Program-made: the position numbers and the translations under genes
The notes under the pieces: model-generated
The model's database searches: none
The model's input: only the letters and a program-made list of their open reading frames with translations
What the model was told of the DNA's origin: nothing
In this document: positions 7,063-16,003 of the stretch, in pieces
Layout of the letters: each line of letters starts with the position of its first letter
Position numbering within the stretch: the stretch's first letter is position 1
Origin: Solobacterium sp.
GTDB taxonomy: Bacteria > Bacillota_I > Bacilli_A > Erysipelotrichales > Erysipelotrichaceae
NCBI GenBank assembly: GCA_024693325.1
Contig: JAILLA010000002.1
Coordinates: 1 to 64,000 of the forward strand
Direction of reading: 5' to 3'
Length of the DNA: 64,000 nt

Positions 7063-7875
7063 ATGAAAAAATTTGAAGGAACAGCTAATACCCTGTTCGT
7101 ACCTCTTGTGGCACGGATCGCAATATCGAAGGAATTTCCAATGTATTTCTTCGATCAGAAAGCTCTGGAGCTGGAGCCATACCTTCCTGCTGATGCCGCA
7201 AAAGGTTCATCGCAGTACAGCAACATGGCTTCTGTGGCACGTTATTACAACATGGACAAGATGGTAATGGCATTTGCAGAAAAAAACCCGGAATGCAATG
7301 TTGTTTACCTCGGCGCAGGACTGGAGACTGCTTATGACCGTATGCATGACAGGCTTCCCGGAGTCAGCTGGTATGAATGTGATCTTCCGGAAGTGATCGA
7401 AGCCAGAAGAAAGGTATTCGGACAGCGCAGTCACGAAACTACGATCCCGGGGGATATGTTCAGGATGGAATGGACCTCATTGATTGACGCTTCCTTACCT
7501 GTGCTTCTGATCGTTTCAGGCGTGTTCCAGTATTTTCATGAAGAAGAAGTCATTGAATTTATCAAAAACTGCAGGACTGCTTTTCCCGCTGCAGAAATGA
7601 TCTTTGACGCTACGAGCAGGTTTGGCCTGCTGTATACCAACTGGTTTATCAAACGGACAGGAAACAAGAACGCTCTGATGTACTTCGGAATCAATGACAG
7701 CAGGAAATTTGCGGAAAAATGTGGAACAGTCCTGCTGGAAGAAAGAACATTCTTTCCGGACGCGCTGAAGATGCTGGGCAGAAAGCTGAACCTTGTGACA
7801 AGGATCTCTATGAAAACCGCAGAGCGGAGAAAACTGGTGCTGATCCTGCACCTGAAGCTGAGTTCCCGGGGATAA
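7063..7875 (+). CDS. LCMT-type O-methyltransferase 1
   Basis: This 270-residue protein resembles the leucine carboxyl methyltransferase/PPM1-type SAM methyltransferases. It has VVYLGAGLETAYDR (SAM-binding loop, about residues 80-93), WYECDLPEVIEARR (acidic SAM ribose site), then SGVFQYFHEEEVIEFI. Bacterial members usually methylate carboxyl or hydroxyl groups of natural products. A second paralogue lies at 13226. It starts 20 bases after the ATC-like gene with an AAGAAGG site. The substrate is unknown; context suggests a pathway shared with the other methyltransferases and hydrolases. Confidence 0.8.
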   Translation: MKKFEGTANTLFVPLVARIAISKEFPMYFFDQKALELEPYLPADAAKGSSQYSNMASVARYYNMDKMVMAFAEKNPECNVVYLGAGLETAYDRMHDRLPGVSWYECDLPEVIEARRKVFGQRSHETTIPGDMFRMEWTSLIDASLPVLLIVSGVFQYFHEEEVIEFIKNCRTAFPAAEMIFDATSRFGLLYTNWFIKRTGNKNALMYFGINDSRKFAEKCGTVLLEERTFFPDALKMLGRKLNLVTRISMKTAERRKLVLILHLKLSSRG

Positions 7876-8196
7876 AGAATGGTTTACAGACTTATCCGTT
7901 CTGTCTGTTCGATCGCGACGGAAGAATCGGACAAAAAGGGCAGATCATTATGTCTTGAAAACATTGCGGATTCCAAAGCACGGCGGGCACACACATGGAA
8001 GAGGATCTGTCCGGTTGTCGTTGTATATCAAACATTCAGGGCTGAAGACATCAGGCAGTAGGGTGCGGTCTGGTACATCCGCGAGTACTTTCAGAGGATT
8101 GCGTCAGCTTATGCACCTCATTTACAGCGGGTAATCAGAATATTAGGTCTGGTGGAAAATCATCTGGGTTATGGTGCAGAAGGAGGCACGAGAAAC
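7876..8196 (+). other. Intergenic gap without a recognisable gene
   Basis: About 320 bases separate the LCMT gene from hydrolase B. A 60-codon open frame at 7879-8061 has no clear ribosome site and a sequence resembling nothing I know. No operator dyad or T-tailed hairpin is evident. It may be the remnant of a lost gene. A ribosome site AGGAGG (8181-8186) at its right end serves the next gene. Confidence 0.5.
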
Positions 8197-8946
8197 ATGA
8201 GGATCTTCGAATATGGCAATGAGAATCCGGAGTGCATCCTGCTGATTCATCCGTCACTGGTTACATGGGACTATTTTGAATATGTTATCCCGCTGCTGGA
8301 TAAGCATTATCATCTGCTGATACCTGCGCTTCCGGGATATGACCTTCAGGATGATTCCCGGTTTACATCTGTTGAACAGATCGCTTCGGAACTGGCTGAT
8401 GATATTCTGCAGAAAGGAATTCAGGAAGTAAAAGCAGCCTACGGGTGTTCTATGGGCGGCAGTATCGTTCTCAGAATGGCGGCAGATGGGAAACTGAAAG
8501 CGAAAAACTACATCATGGATGGAGGGATCACACCTTATCAGCTGCCATGGATATTGACAAGGCTGATCGCTCTGCGTGATTTCGGAATGATGGCAATCGG
8601 CAAACTCGGCGGGGAAAAACTGATCGTAAAGGCATTCAGTTCCACCCAGTTCAGCGAGGATGACCTGAAATACGCAGCCAATATGTTCCGTCACTGTACA
8701 TTTCGGACTCTATGGAACACCTTTGATTCATGCAACAACTATCAGATGCCGAAGAAACCTGTGCGTTTTTCTGGAAATGTATATTACTGGTACGCGGAAA
8801 AAGAAGGCAGGGCAAGAGACTGGGATCTGAAATATATGCGGAAGTTTGTCCCCGATACTGTTTTCAAATGCTTTGCCGGGATGGATCACGGAGACATGGC
8901 TTTGTTTTATCCTGAGCAGATGGCGCATGAACTTCTTAAACTGTAA
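8197..8946 (+). CDS. Alpha/beta-hydrolase paralogue B
   Basis: This 249-residue protein has nucleophile motif G-C-S-M-G (Ser85) and C-terminal His231 (GMDHGD), both in the expected alpha/beta-hydrolase positions. The N-terminus MRIFEYGNEN is nearly the same as in the other three short hydrolases of the cluster. The start at 8197 follows AAGGAGG; an in-frame ATG at 8152 is less well placed. No signal peptide. Its stop is 23 bases before the ketopantoate-reductase-like gene. The substrate is unknown. Confidence 0.8.
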   Translation: MRIFEYGNENPECILLIHPSLVTWDYFEYVIPLLDKHYHLLIPALPGYDLQDDSRFTSVEQIASELADDILQKGIQEVKAAYGCSMGGSIVLRMAADGKLKAKNYIMDGGITPYQLPWILTRLIALRDFGMMAIGKLGGEKLIVKAFSSTQFSEDDLKYAANMFRHCTFRTLWNTFDSCNNYQMPKKPVRFSGNVYYWYAEKEGRARDWDLKYMRKFVPDTVFKCFAGMDHGDMALFYPEQMAHELLKL

Positions 8947-8969
8947 TGATTGCTCTGACAGGAGGACCT

Positions 8970-9944
8970 ATGAGAATTCTGGTATATGGAGCCGGTGTGA
9001 TCGGCGGACAGCTTGTACATGCACTGTCAGCAAATGGCAGCGACGTGACGGTGATCGCACGAGGTGCATGGGCTGAGATCCTTCGGACCGAAGGACTGCG
9101 GATCCATCATTACATTCAGCGGAAAGATACGGAGGACCATCCGCGCATCCTGGAAGCTCCAGACCAGGAGCAGTATGACATTGTCTTTGCGGTCATGCAG
9201 TACAGGCAGATGGAAAAAATCCTGCCGGACCTGGTGCGCATTAACAGTCCGATCGTTGTACTGACCGGCAACAACCTTTCTGCTCAGGAAATGGAGGCTT
9301 ATATACTTCAAAACAGCACAATACCAAAAACGGTGCTGTTCGGATTCGGATCAACTGCAGGGACTAGAGAGAACGGCAGACTTACGACCGTTCATACAGG
9401 TGACGGACGCCTTACAATTGGAAAAGCACATGAAAAGGTGCCGGAAACAGTGAAAGCTTTACTACGTCAGGTGTTCTCCGGCAGCAGGCTTTCTGTGGTT
9501 TACTGCGACAATATGGACGCATGGCTGAAATACCACGCCGCATTTATTCTGCCTGTCGTTTATCTATGTTACAAAACAGGATGTGATCTGAAAAAGTCTA
9601 CACGGTCGGAACGAAGGCTTCTGCTGGAAGCCGTCGGGGAAGCATATCATCTGCTCATGGCGCTCGGATATCCCGTACGTCCTGAAGGAGATGAAAAGTC
9701 ATTGGAACCCGGTCCTGCGAACGCAATGGTCAGGCTGGTCATTTATCTGATGTCAATAACCCGGATCGGAGCGCTCTGTACGACGGAACATTGCCGTCAC
9801 GCTCCGGGAGAAATGGAGGATCTGGATAAGGCGTTTCAGGCGATCCGTGACCTGAAACCGGATCATCCGATGCCTGAATTCGACCGTCTGAGGGCAATGA
9901 TGCCATCATGGGAACAGATTCGGCAGATATATAAAAATAAATAA
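8970..9944 (+). CDS. Ketopantoate-reductase-like oxidoreductase (ApbA/PanE family)
   Basis: This 324-residue protein begins with a dinucleotide-binding Rossmann motif (MRILVYGAGVIGGQL) followed by a basic VIARG, typical of NADP specificity. A helical ApbA_C-like second half follows (LKYHAAFILPVVYL, ALGYPVRP). Many PanE-like proteins are not pantothenate enzymes but reduce other 2-oxo or imine compounds. The ATG at 8970 is chosen because AGGAGG lies 3 bases upstream; an ATG at 8946 overlapping the hydrolase stop has no ribosome site. No other pantothenate gene is nearby, so a role in the cluster's own pathway is more likely than vitamin B5 synthesis. Confidence 0.8.
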   Translation: MRILVYGAGVIGGQLVHALSANGSDVTVIARGAWAEILRTEGLRIHHYIQRKDTEDHPRILEAPDQEQYDIVFAVMQYRQMEKILPDLVRINSPIVVLTGNNLSAQEMEAYILQNSTIPKTVLFGFGSTAGTRENGRLTTVHTGDGRLTIGKAHEKVPETVKALLRQVFSGSRLSVVYCDNMDAWLKYHAAFILPVVYLCYKTGCDLKKSTRSERRLLLEAVGEAYHLLMALGYPVRPEGDEKSLEPGPANAMVRLVIYLMSITRIGALCTTEHCRHAPGEMEDLDKAFQAIRDLKPDHPMPEFDRLRAMMPSWEQIRQIYKNK

Positions 9945-9963
9945 ATGGCATAAGGAGGGCAAT

Positions 9964-10461
9964 ATGCTGTTAACGATATTTCTGGCACTTGTGTGCTGCG
10001 GAGCGATCACGTGTCTGCTGATCGCTGCAGTGGCTTTTGTGCAGGAGCTCAGATTTTTCTCATCAGCCCCGAAGGAAGTACGATTGCTTCTGAAACCACG
10101 GAAAAAGGATCTGTTTTATGGGGCACGGACATTTGGATGGGTGATGATAGTCTTCAGCATATTGGCAATATCAGGAGCACTTTGCATCGCAGTCTGGGAC
10201 GGTCTTAGATGCGGTTATTCCTTTACACAGTTCTTCCTGCGTTTTGCTTTGATCTTAACGATCTATAAAATCTATGACATGGTTTTCTTCGACTGGTTTC
10301 TTCTGTGTAAGTTTCACTTTTTCCAGTATTACTATCCGGAGACAGAGCCTGCGCTTAGCGGAAGAAAGTACGGGTTTAATATCAGAAGCCAGCTGCTGAA
10401 ACTGCTTGTCATTTTCCCGGCGGTATCTGCACTGGCTGCCTGGATCTGCATACAGTTCTGA
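9964..10461 (+). CDS. Small membrane protein, family copy A
   Basis: This 165-residue protein has about four hydrophobic segments (residues 3-25, 55-80, 90-110 and 140-163). A motif IYDMVFFDWFLLCKFHFF is shared, as YD-x4-D followed by aromatic residues, with the proteins at 15482 and 22900. I do not recognise a named family. Three copies in one 13-kb stretch suggest a structural or transport role specific to this system. It follows the oxidoreductase by 19 bases with GGAGGG before the ATG. Confidence 0.7.
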   Translation: MLLTIFLALVCCGAITCLLIAAVAFVQELRFFSSAPKEVRLLLKPRKKDLFYGARTFGWVMIVFSILAISGALCIAVWDGLRCGYSFTQFFLRFALILTIYKIYDMVFFDWFLLCKFHFFQYYYPETEPALSGRKYGFNIRSQLLKLLVIFPAVSALAAWICIQF

Positions 10462-10493
10462 GAGAAACAGTTTTCTGCAATGAGGGTGAGGAT

Positions 10494-11093
10494 ATGAATC
10501 CGCTGAATAGTCAATTGTTTTACCGGGGCTTTTACAATAAACTGAAAGCTTCGCTTGGCAGGGAGTCTGCCGGAAAAATATGGGATGAAGCAGGGAAAGA
10601 ATACAGACGAATTCTGGAATCGCATCCGGAATTGAAACACCATAAAGGGGCAATGACACTGCCTGCTGTCGCACTTTACCGTGTGCTGACATCCCATGGA
10701 TCAGATGCTGCCGGACTTCTGAACAGCTATGGTGAGGATATGGGAAGGCGTTTTGCCCGGATCATTCATACTGTTACAAGTCTGCCGGGAGCTGACCGTC
10801 TTGTATGGCGTCATATTGAGAGCATCATGATAAAAATGAGCAGCGAAAAACTCGGCTACCGGAGGAAGCTTGTATCAGAACCTCCGGAAATGTACGGGGT
10901 GGACATTCTCTCCTGTCCTTACCATGAGCTGGCAAAACAGCTGGGAAACGAAAAAGCCGTCCTGTGCATCTGTCACATGGACAAAGAATATTCGCAGGGT
11001 TTCCGGCATATCCGCTACGACCGTAATTCCGTGGTATCAGAAGGAGCCAGGGCATGTGAATACAGGCTGCGGTTCGATCCTGATAAGGATTGA
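10494..11093 (+). CDS. ATC-hydrolase-like protein 2
   Basis: This 199-residue paralogue belongs to the group at 6411, 11961, 12589 and 14760. The conserved C-terminal pattern is present but altered: DILSCPYHELAKQLG, LCICHMDKEY, then ACEYRLRF in place of the usual CDF ending. The N-terminal half is helical. It is the most divergent copy at the RT-TL segment and may have lost or changed activity. It is preceded by GGGTGAGG at the ATG. The precise reaction is not predictable. Confidence 0.62.
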   Translation: MNPLNSQLFYRGFYNKLKASLGRESAGKIWDEAGKEYRRILESHPELKHHKGAMTLPAVALYRVLTSHGSDAAGLLNSYGEDMGRRFARIIHTVTSLPGADRLVWRHIESIMIKMSSEKLGYRRKLVSEPPEMYGVDILSCPYHELAKQLGNEKAVLCICHMDKEYSQGFRHIRYDRNSVVSEGARACEYRLRFDPDKD

Positions 11094-11167
11094 AAAACGA
11101 ATGAAGAGAAATATCTGAGAGCAGTTTTCTCAACACTGCTCAAAAGCAGGTATTGGAGGGATCATAT

Positions 11168-11941
11168 ATGAAGTTTACGGAAATGGGTCTGGAAAACGGG
11201 AAAACACTGATGCTGCTGCCGGGAACAGCATGCGATTACCAAACGAATTTCGCGGCAGTACTTGACCGGTTAGGAGAGAAGTATCACCTAATCTGCGTCA
11301 ATTATGACGGCTTTGACGGAAGTGATACTGTTTTCCCCGATATGATCACGGTTACTGAAAAGATCGAAAAGTATATAAAAGAAAATCACAATGGACATCT
11401 GGATGGTGCAATCGGGTCTTCATTGGGAAGCAGCTTTGTTGGACAGCTGATCCAGCGTGAAAATATTCATATTGATCACGGTATCTTCGGGAGTCCTGAC
11501 CTGGATCAGAGCGGGAAATTCAGCGCATGGCTGCAGTCAAAGCTTGTGGTTCCGCTGCTGACAAGCTTTACCGGAAACGAAAAGAAGAAAGCGAAAACAA
11601 GAGAAAAGCTTAAAAGTTTTTTTGAAATGAACGATGAGACGGCAGACCGTTTCATGGACTGTTTTGCAAAATTCAGTCCGGAGTCCATCAGAAACGAGTA
11701 TTATACGGATCTGCTCACCTGGCTCAGGAACGATATTTATGTGGAAAACACGAAAGTCCATTTCATCTACGCGAAGAAGATGGGTGAAAAATATCTGAAA
11801 CGCTACAGAAAGTATTTCCGGGATCCCGATATCCGTGAATTTGATATGCAGCATGAACAATGGCTTTTCGGTGGCGAGCAGTATACCGTACCGGTGCTGA
11901 AAGCAATTGACGAGTTTATGGAAATGCCGTCAGATCGATGA
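11168..11941 (+). CDS. Alpha/beta-hydrolase paralogue C
   Basis: This 257-residue hydrolase has G-S-S-L-G (Ser85) and a C-terminal His in MQHEQWLF. N-terminus MKFTEMGLEN matches the shared start motif of the other short hydrolases. The start at 11168 follows TTGGAGGG; an ATG 15 bases earlier overlaps the ribosome site. A basic stretch (about residues 135-150, EKKKAKTREKLK) follows the nucleophile domain, as in copy A. It is directly followed by two ATC-like genes. The substrate is unknown. Confidence 0.8.
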   Translation: MKFTEMGLENGKTLMLLPGTACDYQTNFAAVLDRLGEKYHLICVNYDGFDGSDTVFPDMITVTEKIEKYIKENHNGHLDGAIGSSLGSSFVGQLIQRENIHIDHGIFGSPDLDQSGKFSAWLQSKLVVPLLTSFTGNEKKKAKTREKLKSFFEMNDETADRFMDCFAKFSPESIRNEYYTDLLTWLRNDIYVENTKVHFIYAKKMGEKYLKRYRKYFRDPDIREFDMQHEQWLFGGEQYTVPVLKAIDEFMEMPSDR

Positions 11942-11960
11942 AGAAGGAGGAAATAGAACA

Positions 11961-12587
11961 ATGAAACTTGGAATCATAGGAAAGCTGTTTCCTCTGATGT
12001 TCAGCAAAACAGTTTATGGGTATACTGCAAAGGCAGTACCGGAAATGGATATCCGGGAGTTTAGGAAACAGCATAAAAAAGAATACCGGGCAATGGTGAA
12101 AAGGACTCCATCGGTCGGTTCGATGAAGGACAACATGTTCGCACCAGTGATGTATCTTGCGTGCTACGGTTTTTCGTATTACAAAGCGGATCCTGTGCAT
12201 ATCACGATGGAAGTCTTTGACGGAATGATCGAAGCTCTGTGCAAAAGTGACATGATGAAGCGTTTTTATCAGGGGAAAAACTGTTTCGATCAGAAAGAGA
12301 TCGATAAATATGTACGCGGTTCCATGCGTTCCCAAAAGCGTGAATATCCGATGGACTGGGTCTTTGATTTCTCATATGATCTTACGGTCCCGGAGTATTA
12401 TGTGACGCACCGGGAATGCGGTGTCTGCAAGATCGGACAGCAGGAAGGTCTGACATTTCTGACACCTCACATGTGTGTGATGGACTTTCCGACCATTGAG
12501 TATAAAGGCGGAAAGCTGCTACGTACAAAAACGCTGAGCACCGGAGGCGACTGCTGTGATTTTCATGTGATCAAGGGGGACAGATAA
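11961..12587 (+). CDS. ATC-hydrolase-like protein 3
   Basis: This 208-residue protein has the family's C-terminal signature intact: HRECGVCKIGQQEGL, MCVMDF, LLRTKTLSTGGDCCDFHV. Its start is the ATG at 11961 after AAGGAGG, 19 bases past the hydrolase stop; an upstream in-frame ATG lies within the hydrolase gene. It is adjacent to a second member (12589, 1 base apart), which suggests the pair may act together or as a heteromer. The ring-opening function is inferred from the family only. Confidence 0.72.
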   Translation: MKLGIIGKLFPLMFSKTVYGYTAKAVPEMDIREFRKQHKKEYRAMVKRTPSVGSMKDNMFAPVMYLACYGFSYYKADPVHITMEVFDGMIEALCKSDMMKRFYQGKNCFDQKEIDKYVRGSMRSQKREYPMDWVFDFSYDLTVPEYYVTHRECGVCKIGQQEGLTFLTPHMCVMDFPTIEYKGGKLLRTKTLSTGGDCCDFHVIKGDR

Positions 12588-12588
12588 A

Positions 12589-13221
12589 ATGAAATATACA
12601 GGAATGCCGTTAGGCATGTGGATTCTGTTTGAAAGATCATTCCGGGAACATTTATCATCGGTTTACGGTTATGATACTGAAGCGGCAGAATCTATAACAG
12701 GCAAAGCAAAGCTGAAGTATCAGGAGATCATCAGGCGCCTCCCGGAATTCGAAAAAAAAGACCGTTTTAAGATGAATATCGTCAGCTGTGCGATGCTGTC
12801 CGCTTTTCTGCTGAGTCTTCCGCAGAAGCCGTCTGTAGAAAAAACAACAGAATACTATCGCAAGTCGATGATGACTGAACCTATGAAATGGTTCTGCCGG
12901 AAGAGCGGAAAGAAGAAGTTCAGCAAAAAGGATATTCAGGGAATGAGGGATACTGCCGCTCTGCGTGCCGCGGACCGCAACAGGTATTCCTGGAACATGG
13001 ATTTTCGCCCGTATGAGGACGAAAGCGGTTATGAAGCAAGATTCTCCAGATGTGGTATCTGTACATTGATGCGGGAACTTGGACTGTTTGAATACGTTCC
13101 TGCGATGTGCAGTCTGGACTATACAATGAGCGAAGCAGGCGGGACGTCGGAATTTGTACGGGAATATACTCTGGCTTCCGGAGGTCCGTACTGCGATTGC
13201 GGCTATAAACGAAAGGGCTGA
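12589..13221 (+). CDS. ATC-hydrolase-like protein 4
   Basis: This 210-residue paralogue has FSRCGICTLMRELGL, MCSLDY, FVREYTLASGGPYCDCGY at its C-terminus. The RT-TL element is V-R-E-Y-T-L and the usual CDF is CDCGY, so residues near the presumed active site vary. It starts 1 base after the preceding gene's stop and uses AAGGGGG as ribosome site. N-terminal residues 60-75 are hydrophobic (MNIVSCAMLSAFLLSL) but this is probably a core helix rather than a membrane anchor. Confidence 0.7.
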   Translation: MKYTGMPLGMWILFERSFREHLSSVYGYDTEAAESITGKAKLKYQEIIRRLPEFEKKDRFKMNIVSCAMLSAFLLSLPQKPSVEKTTEYYRKSMMTEPMKWFCRKSGKKKFSKKDIQGMRDTAALRAADRNRYSWNMDFRPYEDESGYEARFSRCGICTLMRELGLFEYVPAMCSLDYTMSEAGGTSEFVREYTLASGGPYCDCGYKRKG

Positions 13222-13225
13222 TATT

Positions 13226-14059
13226 ATGAAATATCATATTGAGAAAAACACAGTACAGGAGACATTGGTGATCCCTCTGTTTGCGAGAATGATATGTTCA
13301 GAGCATTTTCCGGAGCTGTTTTCAGATTCCGAGGCAAAACGGATCTGTGACAGCCTGGACTATGACTTTTCGGACAAACGGAAGAAGATGGAATCTGCCG
13401 CAGGTCTGTTCGGTGCGCTGGAGGTAGCGCAGCGGCAGTACGATCTGCGCTGTGAAGTCAGGTCATATCTGAAGCAGCATCCGGCAGCTGCAGTCGTAAA
13501 TCTCGGCTGCGGTCTGGACGATACATTTTCCAAGGTTGATAACGGTTATTGCAGAGGCTATAACATAGACCTTCCGGACGTGATCCGTATCCGGAATGAC
13601 CTTCTGCCTGCGGGGGAGCGTGAGATCAATTTTGCCTGTGACCTGAATGATTTTTCCTGGATGGATCAGATCGATGCAGAGAACGGAGCAGTATTCTTTG
13701 CGGCAGGTGTTTTCTATTATTTCAGGAAAGAAGAAGTGAAGAAACTGTTCCGCGCCATGTCTGAACATTTTCCCGGAGCTGTGCTTGCCTTCGATTCCTG
13801 TAATGAAAGAGGGGCAAAGCTCATGCGGAAGACATGGCTGAAAGAAGCGGGAATTACTGATGTCAGTGCATTTTTCTCCCTGGAGGATGAATCAGAACTT
13901 AGGGGATGGAGTGAGCATTTTGCTTCTGTTACAGCGAAAAGCTATATGCGCGGATACCGGGATATTTACAGAAATGTCAGTATGTTCCATAAGCTGATGA
14001 TCCGTTTCTGTGATGGTCTTGTAAAGATGAAGATCGTCAGGATCGTTTTCGGAGGATGA
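13226..14059 (+). CDS. LCMT-type O-methyltransferase 2
   Basis: This 277-residue paralogue of the protein at 7063 has VVNLGCGLDDTFSK (SAM loop), YNIDLPDVIRIRN (acidic site), and AAGVFYYFRKEEVKKLF. The two copies share the same layout but are clearly divergent, so they may act on different groups of one product. The start at 13226 follows AAAGGG; an earlier in-frame ATG lies inside the preceding gene. It is followed after 3 bases by another methyltransferase, so two different methyl-transfer enzymes are translated together. Confidence 0.8.
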   Translation: MKYHIEKNTVQETLVIPLFARMICSEHFPELFSDSEAKRICDSLDYDFSDKRKKMESAAGLFGALEVAQRQYDLRCEVRSYLKQHPAAAVVNLGCGLDDTFSKVDNGYCRGYNIDLPDVIRIRNDLLPAGEREINFACDLNDFSWMDQIDAENGAVFFAAGVFYYFRKEEVKKLFRAMSEHFPGAVLAFDSCNERGAKLMRKTWLKEAGITDVSAFFSLEDESELRGWSEHFASVTAKSYMRGYRDIYRNVSMFHKLMIRFCDGLVKMKIVRIVFGG

Positions 14060-14062
14060 GTT

Positions 14063-14743
14063 ATGAATCGGAAAGAACAGATCAGAAGTGCCTACAAGCT
14101 GACCGGAGGTCATGCAGGCTTCTATGATGGGATGATGACATATTCCACGCTTCCCGGAAAGGCGATCTGCCGGATCGTCTGGAATATGGACGGGGAAAAG
14201 AATCTCCGGTATCTGGAGAAGGCACTGTCCGGTATCCCGGAGGATTTTTCAGGAAAACTTCTGGAAGTTCCTGTCGGGACCGGTGTACTGACGATGCCTG
14301 TTTACCGTGATCTGCCGAACGCTGATATTACCTGCCTGGATTATTCAGAAAATATGATGGCATCAGCACAGGAAAAAGCCGGAGCGCTCGGAATCAGAAA
14401 CATTACCTTTGTGCAGGGAGATGTCGGCGCATTGCCGTTTGAAGATGAAAGTTTTGATATCGTACTGTCTCTCAATGGTTTTCATGCCTTCCCGGACAAG
14501 GAAGCTGCTTACCGTGAAACCTTCCGGGTGCTGAAACCGGGCGGAACTTTCTGCGGATGCTTCTATGTGCAGGGCGGTCATAAGCGGACAGACTGGTTTA
14601 TCCGGCACCTGTATCAGCCAAAGGGTTTCTTCACACCGCCATATGAGACCGAACAGAGCCTTCGCACACGGCTATCAGGGCTTTACAAAGAAGCGGAAGT
14701 GACTATGGTGGAAGGAATCGGATGTTTCTGCTGCAGGAAATAA
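14063..14743 (+). CDS. Class I SAM-dependent methyltransferase
   Basis: This 226-residue protein has motif I LLEVPVGTGVLT, post-I LDYSENMMASAQEKA, FVQGDVGALPFEDESFDIVLSLNG and the FRVLKPGGTF motif, a typical Methyltransf_11/UbiE-like small-molecule methyltransferase. The last residues are Cys-rich (GCFCCRK), which is odd and may bind metal. GGAGG precedes the ATG, 3 bases after the LCMT stop. The substrate is unknown. Confidence 0.83.
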   Translation: MNRKEQIRSAYKLTGGHAGFYDGMMTYSTLPGKAICRIVWNMDGEKNLRYLEKALSGIPEDFSGKLLEVPVGTGVLTMPVYRDLPNADITCLDYSENMMASAQEKAGALGIRNITFVQGDVGALPFEDESFDIVLSLNGFHAFPDKEAAYRETFRVLKPGGTFCGCFYVQGGHKRTDWFIRHLYQPKGFFTPPYETEQSLRTRLSGLYKEAEVTMVEGIGCFCCRK

Positions 14744-14759
14744 AAGGGGATGAGAGATC

Positions 14760-15479
14760 ATGAAAGAAAAAGATCTTCCAATCGACCTGTCCGGACATAA
14801 GATCTATTCAAAGAACGCGAAAAAATGTGTTTTGAAACTTCTGCATCGTTATTACGACGATAAGACGACGGAAGACTTATGGGAGAAGATACAGCTTCAA
14901 TACTGTGTCTATCTGAAGGACGAGCCTGCACTTGCCGGATCGAAAATCACTGTCAGCATCTACGACCCGATCCTGATCTTTGCCTGGTATACCGTCGTTC
15001 CGGACAAACCGCCGCTGGAGGACATTCAGCAGGATGTATACAACTGCTTTATGGGGAGTTTTGATCTGCTGGGCAGGATCTTCGACCTGAACAGAAAAGC
15101 AGACAACAAGCTGGCTGGTATGATCTTCAGAAGGACGAGCGATATCCGGAAAGAAGAGAGCAGGAAATTTCCGCAATCTTTCCGTATGGGAGAGTTTGAT
15201 TATGACAAGGATAACGGTGTTATCCGCTACAGCTTTACTCAATGTCCCAATGCTGAATTCGCAAAACGCCATCATATGGAAGATGTGCTTCCGGTGATGT
15301 GCAACTGCGACCATCTGGCTATGCAGAAGCTGCATGCCACGCTTATCCGCGCAGGAACGTGCTGTACTGCTGCCTGCTGTGACTACTGCATTGCCGGTGA
15401 CAGGAATCCCATAGCGGCTGAATATGAGCTGGAAAAGACAGACAATGGTCTTTGGATCAGCGTAAAGAAAGAGGTGTGA
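14760..15479 (+). CDS. ATC-hydrolase-like protein 5
   Basis: This 239-residue protein is the longest copy of the family here. It has the C-terminal pattern YSFTQCPNAEFAKRHHM, VMCNCDH, TLIRAGTCCTAACCDYCIAGD, that is, more cysteines than the other copies and a longer tail. It lies between a methyltransferase and membrane protein B with gaps of 16 and 2 bases, so it belongs to the same transcript. The clustered cysteines could bind zinc or an Fe-S cluster; this is an inference. Confidence 0.7.
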   Translation: MKEKDLPIDLSGHKIYSKNAKKCVLKLLHRYYDDKTTEDLWEKIQLQYCVYLKDEPALAGSKITVSIYDPILIFAWYTVVPDKPPLEDIQQDVYNCFMGSFDLLGRIFDLNRKADNKLAGMIFRRTSDIRKEESRKFPQSFRMGEFDYDKDNGVIRYSFTQCPNAEFAKRHHMEDVLPVMCNCDHLAMQKLHATLIRAGTCCTAACCDYCIAGDRNPIAAEYELEKTDNGLWISVKKEV

Positions 15480-15481
15480 TC

Positions 15482-15988
15482 ATGAATCTGCGGATCATAT
15501 TGATCGAAATGGTAGTATTTGCGGCTGTTTTTACGGCAATCATCTTCACCTATTATCAAGGAGACAGAAAATACAGTCCTGCAAGCATACATAATTATCC
15601 GCCTGACATTCAGGAGGAATACTTTAAAACTCATGAGCGGATCGACGTCAGTTACAGATCCGGAAATGTTGTTCTGACAAAAGGCTTCGGAATACTGATC
15701 TTCACAGGCATTCTGCTGGTCTGTGCGCTTACTGCAGGAGCTGAAACATTCCGGCAGGGCTTCCTGCTGACCTTCGGTCTGATGGTATGGATCGGTATCT
15801 ATGATACCTGCTTCCTGGACTGGGTACTGTTTGCAAATCTCCCGATGTTCCGTCTGGAAGGAACTGAACATATGGACAAGGCTTATCATCAGAAGTGGTT
15901 TCACGCAAAGGGGATGCTGTTTCCCGGCATCATCTTTGCTCTGATCCCGGCAGCGACGGTCGGCTGGCTTATTACATTGATACGTTAA
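15482..15988 (+). CDS. Small membrane protein, family copy B
   Basis: This 168-residue protein has an N-terminal membrane helix (residues 3-24), a polar loop (about 25-65) and two or three further helices. It shares IYDTCFLDWVLFANLPMF with copies A (9964) and C (22900): YD-x4-D then hydrophobic/aromatic residues. The start at 15482 follows GAGGTG. It is unlike named families I know. The polar loop (DRKYSPASIHNYPPDIQEEYF) resembles the corresponding loop of copy C (FYPRPVREKVFELGL). Confidence 0.7.
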   Translation: MNLRIILIEMVVFAAVFTAIIFTYYQGDRKYSPASIHNYPPDIQEEYFKTHERIDVSYRSGNVVLTKGFGILIFTGILLVCALTAGAETFRQGFLLTFGLMVWIGIYDTCFLDWVLFANLPMFRLEGTEHMDKAYHQKWFHAKGMLFPGIIFALIPAATVGWLITLIR

Positions 15989-16003
15989 CCGGGAGACACA
16001 TGC

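Noticed and set aside
7879-8061. 60-codon plus-strand open frame in the gap after the first LCMT gene
   Set aside because: Starts without a ribosome site and has no recognisable features; could be a remnant, not supported as a gene.
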